A DNA stretch of 64,000 bases. It comes from Staphylococcus sp. NRL 16/872. GTDB taxonomy: Bacteria; Bacillota; Bacilli; Staphylococcales; Staphylococcaceae. The position numbers and the translations under genes were made by a program. Of the stretch, positions 40,290-48,668 are shown piece by piece (position 1 is the first letter of the stretch; each line of letters opens with the position of its first letter). The stretch is from positions 2,046,001 through 2,110,000 of the forward strand of contig NZ_CP119327.1 of assembly GCF_022815905.2 (NCBI RefSeq), read 5' to 3'. Below the pieces are notes generated by a model. The model did no database searches. It had not been told where the DNA came from and saw nothing but the letters and a program-made list of their open reading frames with translations.

Positions 40290-40993
40290 GATTTAAAATC
40301 TCCTAATTCTATTTCTTTACGTTCTTTTGGTTGAAAAGTCACATTATCTCCTAATTTCAATAAATTGAAATTTTCTTTCTCAGGATTAAATAAATGTGTC
40401 GGCGTATATCCTATAACTAGCCAGTCATTATATGTATCTGTTGTAACAATGCCACACTTTTTTCCTTCATTGATGACCGATCCTGCCCTAACTAACTTTT
40501 TCTTTTCACAAGTATGATTGACATATAAGGTTTCATCCATTCCAGTTAAATATGGAAATCCAGGTAAATATCCCATCATCGACACAAAATATTGATGTTC
40601 AGAATGTAATTTGATGAATTCCTCTTTTGTAATATTATAATATTTTAATAATCCCTCTAAATCCGGACCAAATTCTTCGCCGTAAATAATTGGAATATGA
40701 TGAGACAAACTCTCATCTTCATTTATATCTGTTATAGTTAATTCTTCATGAATGGATTGAATTAGATCTTTCATATATTGAAAAGGTGAAGTAATATGAT
40801 GATGTTTGATCATATCTCTAGCATCATAACAAATCATCATATCTGACTCTGTAGGAACAATTTCAGTAATAAATGGGAGATTTTTTTCTAATAAATGATG
40901 ACGTACAGCAATTAAATCTTTAGTAACATTTTGTGATACATCTTTTTCTATCGCTATAACGATTGCTTGATCTCCTTGGCTATAAATTTTCAT
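40277..40993 (-). CDS. pxpB: PxpB/KipI-family protein (5-oxoprolinase subunit B-like)
   Basis: A 238-residue KipI/PxpB family protein (allophanate hydrolase subunit 1 type). FVSMMGYLPGFPYLTGMDE (~131-149) and VINEGKKCGIVTTDTYNDW (~173-191) match the conserved GFxPGFPYL and GSVxxxG...YPxxxPGGW regions, though the usual PGGW is less evident (YNDWLVIGYTP). It forms a complex with PxpC. ATG 40993 follows AGGTGGAG. It heads a pxpB-pxpC operon. Confidence 0.82.
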   Translation of the reverse strand: MKIYSQGDQAIVIAIEKDVSQNVTKDLIAVRHHLLEKNLPFITEIVPTESDMMICYDARDMIKHHHITSPFQYMKDLIQSIHEELTITDINEDESLSHHIPIIYGEEFGPDLEGLLKYYNITKEEFIKLHSEHQYFVSMMGYLPGFPYLTGMDETLYVNHTCEKKKLVRAGSVINEGKKCGIVTTDTYNDWLVIGYTPTHLFNPEKENFNLLKLGDNVTFQPKERKEIELGDFKSCQS

Positions 40994-41036
40994 AACTCCA
41001 CCTCATACTTACTATATTTTATTATTGCCATTCTAT

Positions 41037-41243
41037 TTAATGATGATAAAAAATATTTAAAAATTCAACGACATACGGAATAAGTGATTTCATAAAAAAG
41101 TAGACACATAGGCATTGTAATATCACAATAATTGTTGCTACAATACGTGCTTTAACCCTAGCATGTCGTTGCATATAACGATTTGCTAGCCATTTTCCCA
41201 AGATATTTAACACAATGATGATTACAAGCCATACTACTACCAT
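41037..41243 (-). CDS. Small two-helix membrane protein
   Basis: A 68-residue protein with two hydrophobic helices (about residues 2-18 and 35-60) joined by a basic loop (KWLANRYMQRHARVKAR). ATG 41243 is preceded by ACGGAGTAGG, a credible ribosome binding site. It sits between pabC and pxpB on the same strand. I recognise no named family and assign no function. Confidence 0.65.
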   Translation of the reverse strand: MVVVWLVIIIVLNILGKWLANRYMQRHARVKARIVATIIVILQCLCVYFFMKSLIPYVVEFLNIFYHH

Positions 41244-41299
41244 AACCTACTCCGTTACTTAATTTTATAATTTTGTTTAGACCATCTTCCATTCACATT

Positions 41300-41908
41300 C
41301 TATATATAAATAGAAACCTCGGCAACCTCTCGCAAACTATTCAAAAGATAGATTTGAACCTTATTGGACTGTAATTTTTTAATTAATTCATCTTTATTAT
41401 AATCTTTAATGAACAACTTATGTTCGTCAATTAAACTTTGGCGCATACATCCTAATAGAAAGTCTTCCTCATAACTTGGTGTATAATATTGGCCATTTTC
41501 TTTAATCATGATGTTACCAATATCGAATTCTAAAATTTTACCTGTTTCACTATACAACAAGATTAAATCAGTATGATGATTGTGGGCAAGATGTTGGCGT
41601 TCCGTCGTTTTATTGATTACATATTCTTTTGAACACGTTGCATCGCTTTCTTTCAATTTAGCTGTAAATTTATTCTTTTCAGTCAAGGGTTTGAGAACGT
41701 GTGAAAGTTGCCCTGCTTTATCTACTTCTACTTTTAAACGAAATACACCTTGAGGATACTTTGATTTTATTGTTTCAACATATTCTTCCCATTTTCTCTG
41801 TGAAAATGAAAACTCTAAACGAATACAAGCTTGTCCTAAACGGACAGTATGATATTGAAATCGTCTTATTTCACCATTATCAAGACGCATGGTTTCAAAT
41901 AATTTCAT
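41300..41908 (-). CDS. pabC: PabC, aminodeoxychorismate lyase-like PLP enzyme
   Basis: A 202-residue fold-type IV PLP protein, shorter than the ~270-residue textbook enzyme. The probable PLP lysine is in YVINKTTERQ (~99), and LILLYSETGKILEFDIGNIM (~116-135) matches the conserved exD.GNI motif. It releases pyruvate from aminodeoxychorismate to give 4-aminobenzoate for folate. Its ATG directly follows the pabB stop codon (41909), so they are translationally coupled. Function is supported mainly by context. Confidence 0.83.
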   Translation of the reverse strand: MKLFETMRLDNGEIRRFQYHTVRLGQACIRLEFSFSQRKWEEYVETIKSKYPQGVFRLKVEVDKAGQLSHVLKPLTEKNKFTAKLKESDATCSKEYVINKTTERQHLAHNHHTDLILLYSETGKILEFDIGNIMIKENGQYYTPSYEEDFLLGCMRQSLIDEHKLFIKDYNKDELIKKLQSNKVQIYLLNSLREVAEVSIYI

Positions 41909-43054
41909 TTATAACATCTCCAATATCTTCGTTTTATCGCGAAATTCTTGTACTTCATTCTTTGGATCAGAATCTATCGTAATCCCTGCACCTACACCAT
42001 AAATGACTTTGTCTTGTCGATATTTTAATGTTCGAATAGGAATGTTAAATATCATTTTATCCTCTGGCATCATTAATCCAATTGACCCGCAATAAATAGA
42101 GCGTGGTCCAATTTCTAAAGATTTGATGTATGACATAGTATTGAGCTTCGGCGCACCAGTAATAGAACCACAAGGGAAGAGAGCTTTTAAGATGTCGTGC
42201 AGAGATATTTCGTTAATTAAATGTCCAGTGACCATACTTGTCATTTGATACACCGTTTTATACGTTTCAATGAAAAACGGCTTATAGACTTTAATCGTGC
42301 CTGTTTCAGAAATTCTAGAAATATCATTGCGCAATAAATCTACAATCATTACATTTTCTGCACGATCTTTAAGAGATTGCTGTAGTGTTTTATAATTTAG
42401 TTCATCCTCTTTTTCATCTGCACTTCGTGGCATCGTCCCTTTCATCGGTTTACTCACAATAACATCGTTTTCTCCTTTAAATTTTCCTTTTTGGAAAAAG
42501 AGCTCTGGAGAAATAGAAGCGACTTGGAGGTCTTCCGTATCTAATAAAGCCGTATAACCTCCGTTATTCGTTTGAGTTAAATACGTATATAACTCAGAAA
42601 TTGAATAATGGATATCACTCGTTAAGCGTGTCGTATAGTTTACTTGATACGTCTCACCTTCTACAATCGCCGCTTGCACTTGTTGAATTTTAAAGCGCAT
42701 TTGTTCATCGCTTTCTTGAAAAGTAAAATTATGTTTCGGCACATAGTTATATACATTTTCTAATGAAGGAGGTTGAACATCTTCTTCATCAAAACTATAA
42801 GCTACAGCATATAAATCTCCATGCTCAAGATGATGTGTCGCCATATTTATGTTAAAGTGTGCTGCCGCTTCATAAGTTAAATAGATAGCCACATAACGTC
42901 CATTTTTTTGTTCTTTTTCCGCAAAATGAACAACATCTCCGACTTCATCTAATGTATAGGCTAATGATTTGTTTGCATATGTTTTAAAGGTTAATTGATG
43001 GGTTTCATACTCATCAGAATTGATATAATAACGATAATTAAACGTGATATTCAT
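41909..43054 (-). CDS. pabB: PabB, aminodeoxychorismate synthase component I
   Basis: A 381-residue chorismate-binding enzyme. SKPMKGTMPRSADEKEDE (~205-222), DLLRNDISRISETGTIKV (~239-256) and FPCGSITGAPKLNTM (~294-308) are the anthranilate-synthase/PabB catalytic motifs, with EIGPRSIYCGSIG following. With the PabA glutaminase it converts chorismate to aminodeoxychorismate. Its start overlaps pabA by 17 bases. The lysine in PMKGT fits PabB rather than TrpE, which has alanine there. Confidence 0.93.
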   Translation of the reverse strand: MNITFNYRYYINSDEYETHQLTFKTYANKSLAYTLDEVGDVVHFAEKEQKNGRYVAIYLTYEAAAHFNINMATHHLEHGDLYAVAYSFDEEDVQPPSLENVYNYVPKHNFTFQESDEQMRFKIQQVQAAIVEGETYQVNYTTRLTSDIHYSISELYTYLTQTNNGGYTALLDTEDLQVASISPELFFQKGKFKGENDVIVSKPMKGTMPRSADEKEDELNYKTLQQSLKDRAENVMIVDLLRNDISRISETGTIKVYKPFFIETYKTVYQMTSMVTGHLINEISLHDILKALFPCGSITGAPKLNTMSYIKSLEIGPRSIYCGSIGLMMPEDKMIFNIPIRTLKYRQDKVIYGVGAGITIDSDPKNEVQEFRDKTKILEML

Positions 43055-43631
43055 TAACCAACCCTACTTTCGATAAAAAGTGACGTAATTGTTCATGTCC
43101 ATACTCACTTAAAATAGACTCTGGATGATACTGGACTGCATAAATAGGTAACGATATATGTTCTATTGCCATTAAAATATCTTCTTCATTATGCGCAGTT
43201 ATCTTTAACTCAGAAGGTAACGTATTCTTATCAGCCATTAAAGAATGATAGCGCATGACCTCAAAACGTTGTGGTAAATCTTTAAATATACCAGTACCTG
43301 AATGATTCAAGCGAGTCGTGTGACCATGTATTGGTTTCGTGCCATGAATAATATGACCTCCGTAATACTCATATATAAATTGAAAACCTAAACATACGCC
43401 TAAAATAGGAATTTCACCTTCATAATGTTGCATAACTTCTTTTAAAATAGGATAATCACTAGGCTTACCGGGCCCCGGTGAAATGACTAATGCGTCAACT
43501 TGTAATTGGGATAACTTTTCTAACGACACGTCATCTACTTCATACACTTGAAGTGGCAATGCCGTTTCAGTTTTTATGTAATCAATTAAATTATATGTAA
43601 ATGAATCTTTATTATCTATTATTACTATCAT
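43038..43631 (-). CDS. pabA: PabA, aminodeoxychorismate synthase glutaminase
   Basis: A 197-residue class I glutamine amidotransferase. The triad is complete: C80 in GVCLGFQ, H169 and E171 in QYHPESI; the oxyanion strand is SPGPGKPSDYP (51-61). It supplies ammonia to PabB, and in Firmicutes such a subunit may also serve anthranilate synthase. It leads the pabA-pabB-pabC operon. Divergent from queCDE across a 370-base gap that carries the preQ1 riboswitch on the other strand. Confidence 0.93.
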   Translation of the reverse strand: MIVIIDNKDSFTYNLIDYIKTETALPLQVYEVDDVSLEKLSQLQVDALVISPGPGKPSDYPILKEVMQHYEGEIPILGVCLGFQFIYEYYGGHIIHGTKPIHGHTTRLNHSGTGIFKDLPQRFEVMRYHSLMADKNTLPSELKITAHNEEDILMAIEHISLPIYAVQYHPESILSEYGHEQLRHFLSKVGLVNEYHV

Positions 43632-43790
43632 TGAGATTACTCCAACTTTCCAACAAATATATTCTTCAATTTTATTATAAATTCTTTAATCACGAAAATG
43701 TAAGGGCTTACCTTTTTTTCATTTAGAAATATGACTTGATTTTACTGTTTGATTATATTAATCTTACTAGCGTATAAAAAAAGAATCGAC

Positions 43791-43826
43791 AGAGGTTCCT
43801 AGCTGAAACCCTCTATAAAAAACTAG
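43791..43826 (+). ncRNA. preQ1-I riboswitch aptamer
   Basis: AGAGGTTCCTAGCTGAAACC then CTCTATAAAAAACTA is the class I preQ1 aptamer: stem P1 AGAGG/CCTCT, the ligand-binding loop cytosine region CCTAGCT, the A-rich tail ATAAAAAACTA and the pseudoknot half. It is upstream of queC, so queCDE are expected to be shut off when preQ1 is abundant. Confidence 0.95.
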
Positions 43827-43894
43827 ACACTTAAAGAAATATTTTTAATTTACAAATAATAAGTAGTTGTAACAACTTATTTTTAATATTTCAC

Positions 43895-43930
43895 AAGTCT
43901 ATCTTTTTTATAGAGATAGGCTTTTTTCTT
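43895..43930 (+). terminator. Expression-platform terminator of the preQ1 riboswitch
   Basis: AAGTCTATCT (43895-43904) pairs with AGATAGGCTT (43914-43923) with one G-U pair, followed by a T run. ACTAGAC at the aptamer 3' end (43822-43828) is complementary to part of the 5' arm, a plausible antiterminator pairing that ligand binding would block. Confidence 0.75.
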
Positions 43931-44001
43931 TGCCTTTAAAAAGATGCTAGGTTATTTATCGGCAATCCACTGTAAATCATCTTTTCAAAAGGAGAATCAT
44001 T

Positions 44002-44673
44002 ATGACGCAACAAACCTTAAATAAGGATAAAGCAATTGTAGTATTTAGCGGAGGTCAAGATAGCACAACGTGTCTATTTTACGCTAAAAAACATTTCAAA
44101 GATGTAGAATTAGTCACATTTAATTACGGGCAACGTCACGATACGGAAATAGAAGTCGCAAAACAAATCGCACAGGAACAAGGGTTAAAACATCACGTTC
44201 TTGATATGTCATTATTATCTCAATTAACTCCAAACGCTTTAACACAGCATGATATGGATATTGAAACTGGTGAAGGTGGCATACCAAATACTTTCGTGCC
44301 TGCACGCAATTTATTATTTTTATCATTTGCTGGCGCGCTTGCCTATCAACTTAATGCTAAACATATTATCACTGGCGTATGTGAAACTGACTTTTCTGGA
44401 TATCCTGACTGTCGTGATAGTTTCATTAAATCTATGAACGTAACATTAAGTCTTTCAATGGATAAAGATTTTGTTATTCATACACCATTAATGTGGTTAG
44501 ATAAAGCACAAACATGGGAACTTAGCGATGAATTAGGTGTACTTGATTATGTTCGCTATAACACATTAACTTGTTACAACGGCATTGTTGGCGATGGCTG
44601 TGGCGAATGTCCAGCGTGCAAATTACGCCAACGTGGTCTTGAACAATATTTAGAAACTAAAGGAGCTAATTAA
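44002..44673 (+). CDS. queC: QueC, 7-cyano-7-deazaguanine synthase
   Basis: A 223-residue ATP-pyrophosphatase that converts carboxydeazaguanine to preQ0. PP-loop SGGQDST at 16-22; [17 protein letters not shown] (~93-109) and [12 protein letters not shown] (~133-144) are conserved; a zinc site is formed by C191, C200, C203 and C206. ATG 44002 follows AAAGGAGAA. It is first of queC-queD-queE and sits behind the preQ1 riboswitch and terminator. Confidence 0.96.
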   Translation: MTQQTLNKDKAIVVFSGGQDSTTCLFYAKKHFKDVELVTFNYGQRHDTEIEVAKQIAQEQGLKHHVLDMSLLSQLTPNALTQHDMDIETGEGGIPNTFVPARNLLFLSFAGALAYQLNAKHIITGVCETDFSGYPDCRDSFIKSMNVTLSLSMDKDFVIHTPLMWLDKAQTWELSDELGVLDYVRYNTLTCYNGIVGDGCGECPACKLRQRGLEQYLETKGAN

Positions 44674-44674
44674 C

Positions 44675-45094
44675 ATGTTTCAACAAATTTATCCAACAGT
44701 AAATCATCCTTACAGTTTTGAATTAAACAAAGACTTTAATTTTTCAGCTGCGCATTTCATTCCAAGCGAAGATGCTGGCAAATGTATGAGAACCCATGGC
44801 CATACTTACTTTGTTAATTTAACAATTGCTGGCGATACGTTAGATTATAACGGATTTTTAATTAATTTTAGTGATTTAAAAAAACTTATTCACGATCAAT
44901 TTGATCATTATTTATTAAATGATTTACCACAATTCAAAGATAAAAGCCCATCTACTGAAATCGTAGCACAAACAATTTACGATATTGTCGAATCACATTT
45001 ACAAACTTACGATAATCAACCTCGTTGCGTTCAAGTGTATTTACGTGAAACGCCATCTAGTTATGTTGTTTATCGTCCTAAGGAGTTTAAATAA
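44675..45094 (+). CDS. queD: QueD, 6-carboxytetrahydropterin synthase
   Basis: A 139-residue PTPS-like enzyme that makes carboxytetrahydropterin from dihydroneopterin triphosphate. Zinc ligands are H27 (FSAAHF) and H41/H43 (THGHTYF); catalytic C37 lies in GKCMRTHGH. It starts one base after the queC stop and its stop overlaps the queE ATG, so the three are coupled. Confidence 0.95.
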   Translation: MFQQIYPTVNHPYSFELNKDFNFSAAHFIPSEDAGKCMRTHGHTYFVNLTIAGDTLDYNGFLINFSDLKKLIHDQFDHYLLNDLPQFKDKSPSTEIVAQTIYDIVESHLQTYDNQPRCVQVYLRETPSSYVVYRPKEFK

Positions 45095-45810
45095 TGGTAG
45101 CTAAAATTCCAGTATTAGAGATATTCGGCCCTACTATCCAAGGTGAGGGTCATGTAATTGGACGCAAAACAATGTTCGTACGCACAGCAGGATGTGATTA
45201 TCGTTGTAGCTGGTGTGATTCAGCCTTTACGTGGGATGGGAGTGCTAAAGAAGACATTCAATTGATGACTGCTGAAGAAATCTATGATCAATTACGTGAA
45301 GTTGGGGGCGACCATTTCGATCATGTCACTATTTCAGGTGGTAACCCAGCTTTAATTAAAGGTATTCAAGATTTAGTTGATTTATTTGAAAAGAAAAATA
45401 TTTATACTGCTTTAGAAACACAAGGCAGTAAGTTCCAACCGTGGATGACTCAAATTGACGATTTAACAATTAGTCCAAAGCCACCTAGTTCTACTATGAC
45501 GCCTAATCTAGATATTCTAGATAGCGTGATTGAACAATGTGTCCATGAGTCGTTAAATTTAAAAGTTGTCATTTTCGATGATAAAGATTATGACTTTGCG
45601 AAAATGATTCATCATCGCTATCCTACCATTCCTTTCTATTTGCAAGTAGGTAACCCTTATTTAGATGATGATGTCACTAATCATACCGAAAAATTATTAG
45701 AACGTTATGAAGCATTAGTTGAAACAGTTATGCAAAGTAATGATATGAACCATGTTTATGTTTTACCACAATTGCACACTTTACTATGGAGTAATAAGAA
45801 AGGCGTTTAA
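45094..45810 (+). CDS. queE: QueE, 7-carboxy-7-deazaguanine synthase
   Basis: A 238-residue radical-SAM enzyme that forms the deazapurine ring. The cluster-binding cysteines are C34, C38 and C41 in AGCDYRCSWCDSAFTW, and FGPTIQGEGHVIGRKTMF (~11-28) and HVTISGGNPAL (~92-102) are characteristic of QueE. It ends the riboswitch-controlled queCDE operon; QueF acts next but is encoded 25 kb away. Overlaps queD by one base. Confidence 0.95.
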   Translation: MVAKIPVLEIFGPTIQGEGHVIGRKTMFVRTAGCDYRCSWCDSAFTWDGSAKEDIQLMTAEEIYDQLREVGGDHFDHVTISGGNPALIKGIQDLVDLFEKKNIYTALETQGSKFQPWMTQIDDLTISPKPPSSTMTPNLDILDSVIEQCVHESLNLKVVIFDDKDYDFAKMIHHRYPTIPFYLQVGNPYLDDDVTNHTEKLLERYEALVETVMQSNDMNHVYVLPQLHTLLWSNKKGV

Positions 45811-45875
45811 ATATAGTATAATTATAAGTAAATATTTATTAAGTGTTTTGAAATGATTAAGTTTGTTTTAATTGC

Positions 45876-45881
45876 TATAAT
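45876..45881 (+). promoter_or_regulatory. Extended -10 promoter before the 204-residue membrane protein
   Basis: TTGCTATAAT includes a TGN extension; no good -35 is seen. It lies 34 bases before the gene, consistent with separate transcription from queCDE. Confidence 0.5.
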
Positions 45882-45914
45882 ATTCAAATGAAGTAAGTGT
45901 GACAGGAGTACAAC

Positions 45915-46529
45915 ATGACTATTTATGTATTAATTAATATTGCCATTGTGCTTGGCATTTTGGGTTTCGACCTATACAGACATCGTTTTAAACATTTTAA
46001 TTTCAGTTCCGTTTTAATTGCTATTATTATTAACGGCTTTATTAATATTATTGTCATTGAAAAGTTTAATTTTATAGCGTTATGTTCAATTGTGTTTTTC
46101 TTATGTTGGTTAGGACTCCAATATTATTTAAAAATCAAAGGCTATTCTTTCATCATTGAAGAATATAAATCTATTGCCCTTATATTTGCAATTATTATTA
46201 GTTGCTCCTTACTTATAACATTCGGAACAAGTGACCATTCAGTATACATGTCAGTACCCTATCTCGCGCCCACTATTTTTATTATCGGGGCTGTTATTAT
46301 CTTCTCAGCTACATTTAATTCAAATGAACTTGAACATATTAAATTGCTAAGAAAATTTAAATATCCGATTATGACTGGTCACGTTATTATTCTTATTTCA
46401 ATTGTATTACTCACGCTATTAACTCCATTTTGGTATGTGTTTGTCATTATTTACTTGTTATTTGGCTTGTATATTTTATGGCAATTGAAATTCTTACAAA
46501 CAAATCATAAAACATCTAAACAAATATAA
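45915..46529 (+). CDS. Uncharacterised multi-pass membrane protein
   Basis: A 204-residue protein with about seven hydrophobic segments and few charged residues; one loop carries SNELEHIKLLRKFKYP. I do not recognise a named family. It has its own extended -10, an ACAGGAGTA ribosome binding site before ATG 45915, and a strong terminator, so it is a real single-gene unit. Function unknown. Confidence 0.72.
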   Translation: MTIYVLINIAIVLGILGFDLYRHRFKHFNFSSVLIAIIINGFINIIVIEKFNFIALCSIVFFLCWLGLQYYLKIKGYSFIIEEYKSIALIFAIIISCSLLITFGTSDHSVYMSVPYLAPTIFIIGAVIIFSATFNSNELEHIKLLRKFKYPIMTGHVIILISIVLLTLLTPFWYVFVIIYLLFGLYILWQLKFLQTNHKTSKQI

Positions 46530-46570
46530 AAATGCTTGAAGAACATACAGATAATTCTTCAAGCATTTTT
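46528..46570. terminator. Convergent terminator (membrane protein / csbB)
   Basis: A 16-bp perfect stem (46528-46543 with 46555-46570) with A run before and T run after; works on both strands. Confidence 0.92.
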
Positions 46571-46579
46571 GTATTTATG

Positions 46580-47578
46580 TTAATAAATGTTTTCTTTTTC
46601 ACGCTCTGGTGTTTTAGTAATGCCATTATTGTCAAACGTTTGTCTTAAATTAGAAGCTTGCACAATATATTTAGGTCGTTGTTTCACTTCATAATAAATA
46701 CGGCCAATGTATTCGCCCACGATTCCTATTGAAATTAATTGAATACCACCTAACAATAATACTGCAGCAATTGTTGTAAAGTAGCCAGGGTTATTAATTC
46801 CATTTACTAAAATGCCTATTAATAAATAAAGGATATATATAATACTTATGCCAAATACAAACAATCCAAGATAAATCATAGCTCTTAGAGGTTTGTTATT
46901 GAACGAGATTAATCCATCAATACCATAATTCAATAATTTAGTGAATGTCCATTTTGATTGTCCTGCTTCACGTTCCACATTTTTATAGGTAAAAATTTTA
47001 GTATTATAACCTATCCACTCAAATAATCCTTTTGAAAAACGATTATATTCTTTTAATGAAGCCATTGATCTAACAGCACGCTGACTTAATAACCTAAAGT
47101 CACCTACGCCATCGATAAATTTGATATCCTCGACAAAGCTATTAATCAACTTATAGTATAGTTTCGTCATTGATTTTCTAGCAAAATTTTCACCCGTTCG
47201 ATCACGTTGAGCGATAACTTGGTCGTAGCCTTCTAAATAACCGTCAATCATTTTAGGAATAAATTCTGGAGGATGTTGTAAGTCCCCATCTATCATTACT
47301 ACAGCATCAAAATCTACACTATGCTGAAAACCAGCAATCATTGCTGATTCTTTGCCAAAATTCCGACTGAAAGAAATATATTTTACGTGTTTATCGATCG
47401 TTGCTAAGTTTTGGATGTGATCAATGGTATCATCTTTACTTCCATCATCAATAAATAATAGGTCATAGCTATAATCTTTAACCACACTATCTTCCATCAA
47501 AATTTCAGTCAATTTGTCGTAGGTCTTCGCTACGACTTCACCTTCATTAAAACAAGGCACAATGACTCTGATTTTCAT
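46580..47578 (-). CDS. csbB: CsbB-like polyprenyl-phosphate glycosyltransferase
   Basis: A 332-residue GT2-family enzyme. The catalytic N-terminal domain has VPCFNEGEVVAKTYDKL (8-24), DDGSKDDT (~46-53), SFSRNFGKESAMIAGF (~74-89) and the DxD site MIDGDLQHPPE (~97-107). Two C-terminal membrane helices follow (IYLGLFVFGISIIYILYLLI; AAVLLLGGIQLISIGIVGEY). It loads a sugar onto undecaprenyl phosphate for decoration of lipoteichoic acid or other surface polymers with a separate flippase and GT-C transferase (YfhO type in staphylococci). The name csbB is by similarity; the sugar is not visible. Confidence 0.83.
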   Translation of the reverse strand: MKIRVIVPCFNEGEVVAKTYDKLTEILMEDSVVKDYSYDLLFIDDGSKDDTIDHIQNLATIDKHVKYISFSRNFGKESAMIAGFQHSVDFDAVVMIDGDLQHPPEFIPKMIDGYLEGYDQVIAQRDRTGENFARKSMTKLYYKLINSFVEDIKFIDGVGDFRLLSQRAVRSMASLKEYNRFSKGLFEWIGYNTKIFTYKNVEREAGQSKWTFTKLLNYGIDGLISFNNKPLRAMIYLGLFVFGISIIYILYLLIGILVNGINNPGYFTTIAAVLLLGGIQLISIGIVGEYIGRIYYEVKQRPKYIVQASNLRQTFDNNGITKTPEREKENIY

Positions 47579-47730
47579 CCAATTACATCCTTTTCTACAT
47601 TCTTAATATTATTTTATCAATAAAATTAAGAAATATTCTACTTAAAACTATGTAATTAACAAAGAAATGATAATATTTGTATTAAATTAATAAAAATGTA
47701 TTTGTAAATTAAAGGTTTTAGTAAATAGTA

Positions 47731-48570
47731 TTATTTCAAATCTCCAATATTAACATCATCAGGGTCTTTACCTTGGCGTGCATTTTTATTTAAATTGTCT
47801 ATTTCAGCAATCTCAGTGAGTTCCAAATTAAAATCAAAGATATCATGGTTCTCACGTATGCGCGAAGGTGTCTTAGATTTCGGAATTACAATACGATTAT
47901 GAGCTAAATGCCATCTTAATATAATTTGCGCAGGCGTTTTTTCATATTGTTCTGCTAATTTAGAAATAATTGGATCATCAAATAACCCTCGATTACGCAT
48001 TAATGGCATCCAAGCCGTAACTACAATATCATGTTTATCACAAAAGTCTTGAAGATCTTGTTGATTAAAATAAGGATGTAATTCAATTTGATTTACATGA
48101 GGCACAATATCGGTAGCTGTCATCAATTTCTCTAGGTGGTGTTCTTTAAAATTACAAACACCAATCGCCTTTACTTTACCTTCTTCATATAGTTTTTCTA
48201 AAGCCTTATAAGATTCAATATATAAATCATCTTTTTCACATGGCCAATGTATTAAATATAAATCTAGGTACTCCACGTCTAAATTCTCTAATGATTTATT
48301 AAAATGATCTAGCGTACTTTCATAACCTTGATAATCATTCCACAATTTAGAGGTAATAAATAAATCTTCACGTGGAATACCACTATTTTTTAGTGCTTTA
48401 CCAAGCGATTGTTCATTTCCATAAAAATAAGCTGTATCAAAAGCACGATAACCATCTTCTATCGCAGTTTGAATCGCTGTTTCCATTTCTTCATCTGTCA
48501 CTTTATATACGCCTAAGCCTACTTTAGGCATTGGATATCCATTGTCTAAAATTTGTGTATCGTTAATCAT
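47731..48570 (-). CDS. Aldo/keto reductase
   Basis: A 279-residue NADPH-dependent AKR-fold enzyme with the full catalytic tetrad: D45 and Y50 (DTAYFYGNE), K75 (FITSKLW) and H108 (YLIHWP). NADPH-binding PKSKTPSRIRENHDIFDF lies near 228-245. It belongs to the AKR5-like 2,5-diketo-gluconate/methylglyoxal reductase group; likely acts on small aldehydes. Substrate unknown. Monocistronic. Confidence 0.9.
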   Translation of the reverse strand: MINDTQILDNGYPMPKVGLGVYKVTDEEMETAIQTAIEDGYRAFDTAYFYGNEQSLGKALKNSGIPREDLFITSKLWNDYQGYESTLDHFNKSLENLDVEYLDLYLIHWPCEKDDLYIESYKALEKLYEEGKVKAIGVCNFKEHHLEKLMTATDIVPHVNQIELHPYFNQQDLQDFCDKHDIVVTAWMPLMRNRGLFDDPIISKLAEQYEKTPAQIILRWHLAHNRIVIPKSKTPSRIRENHDIFDFNLELTEIAEIDNLNKNARQGKDPDDVNIGDLK

Positions 48571-48633
48571 TCTTCCTTCTCCTCAATACCATTTTTATCA
48601 TTATAACTTTATTCGAAATATGTAAAAAATAAA

Positions 48634-48661
48634 GACACTTAGGTATCAGTACCCAAGTGTC
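48634..48661 (-). terminator. mpfA terminator
   Basis: GACACTTAGGT pairs with ACCCAAGTGTC around 48634-48661 with one mismatch; minus-strand T-rich tail follows. Confidence 0.75.
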
Positions 48662-48668
48662 ACTTGTT

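Noticed and set aside
47579..47730. SigB-type promoter before csbB
   Set aside because: A GTTTTA hexamer is present, but no GGGTAT at the right distance.
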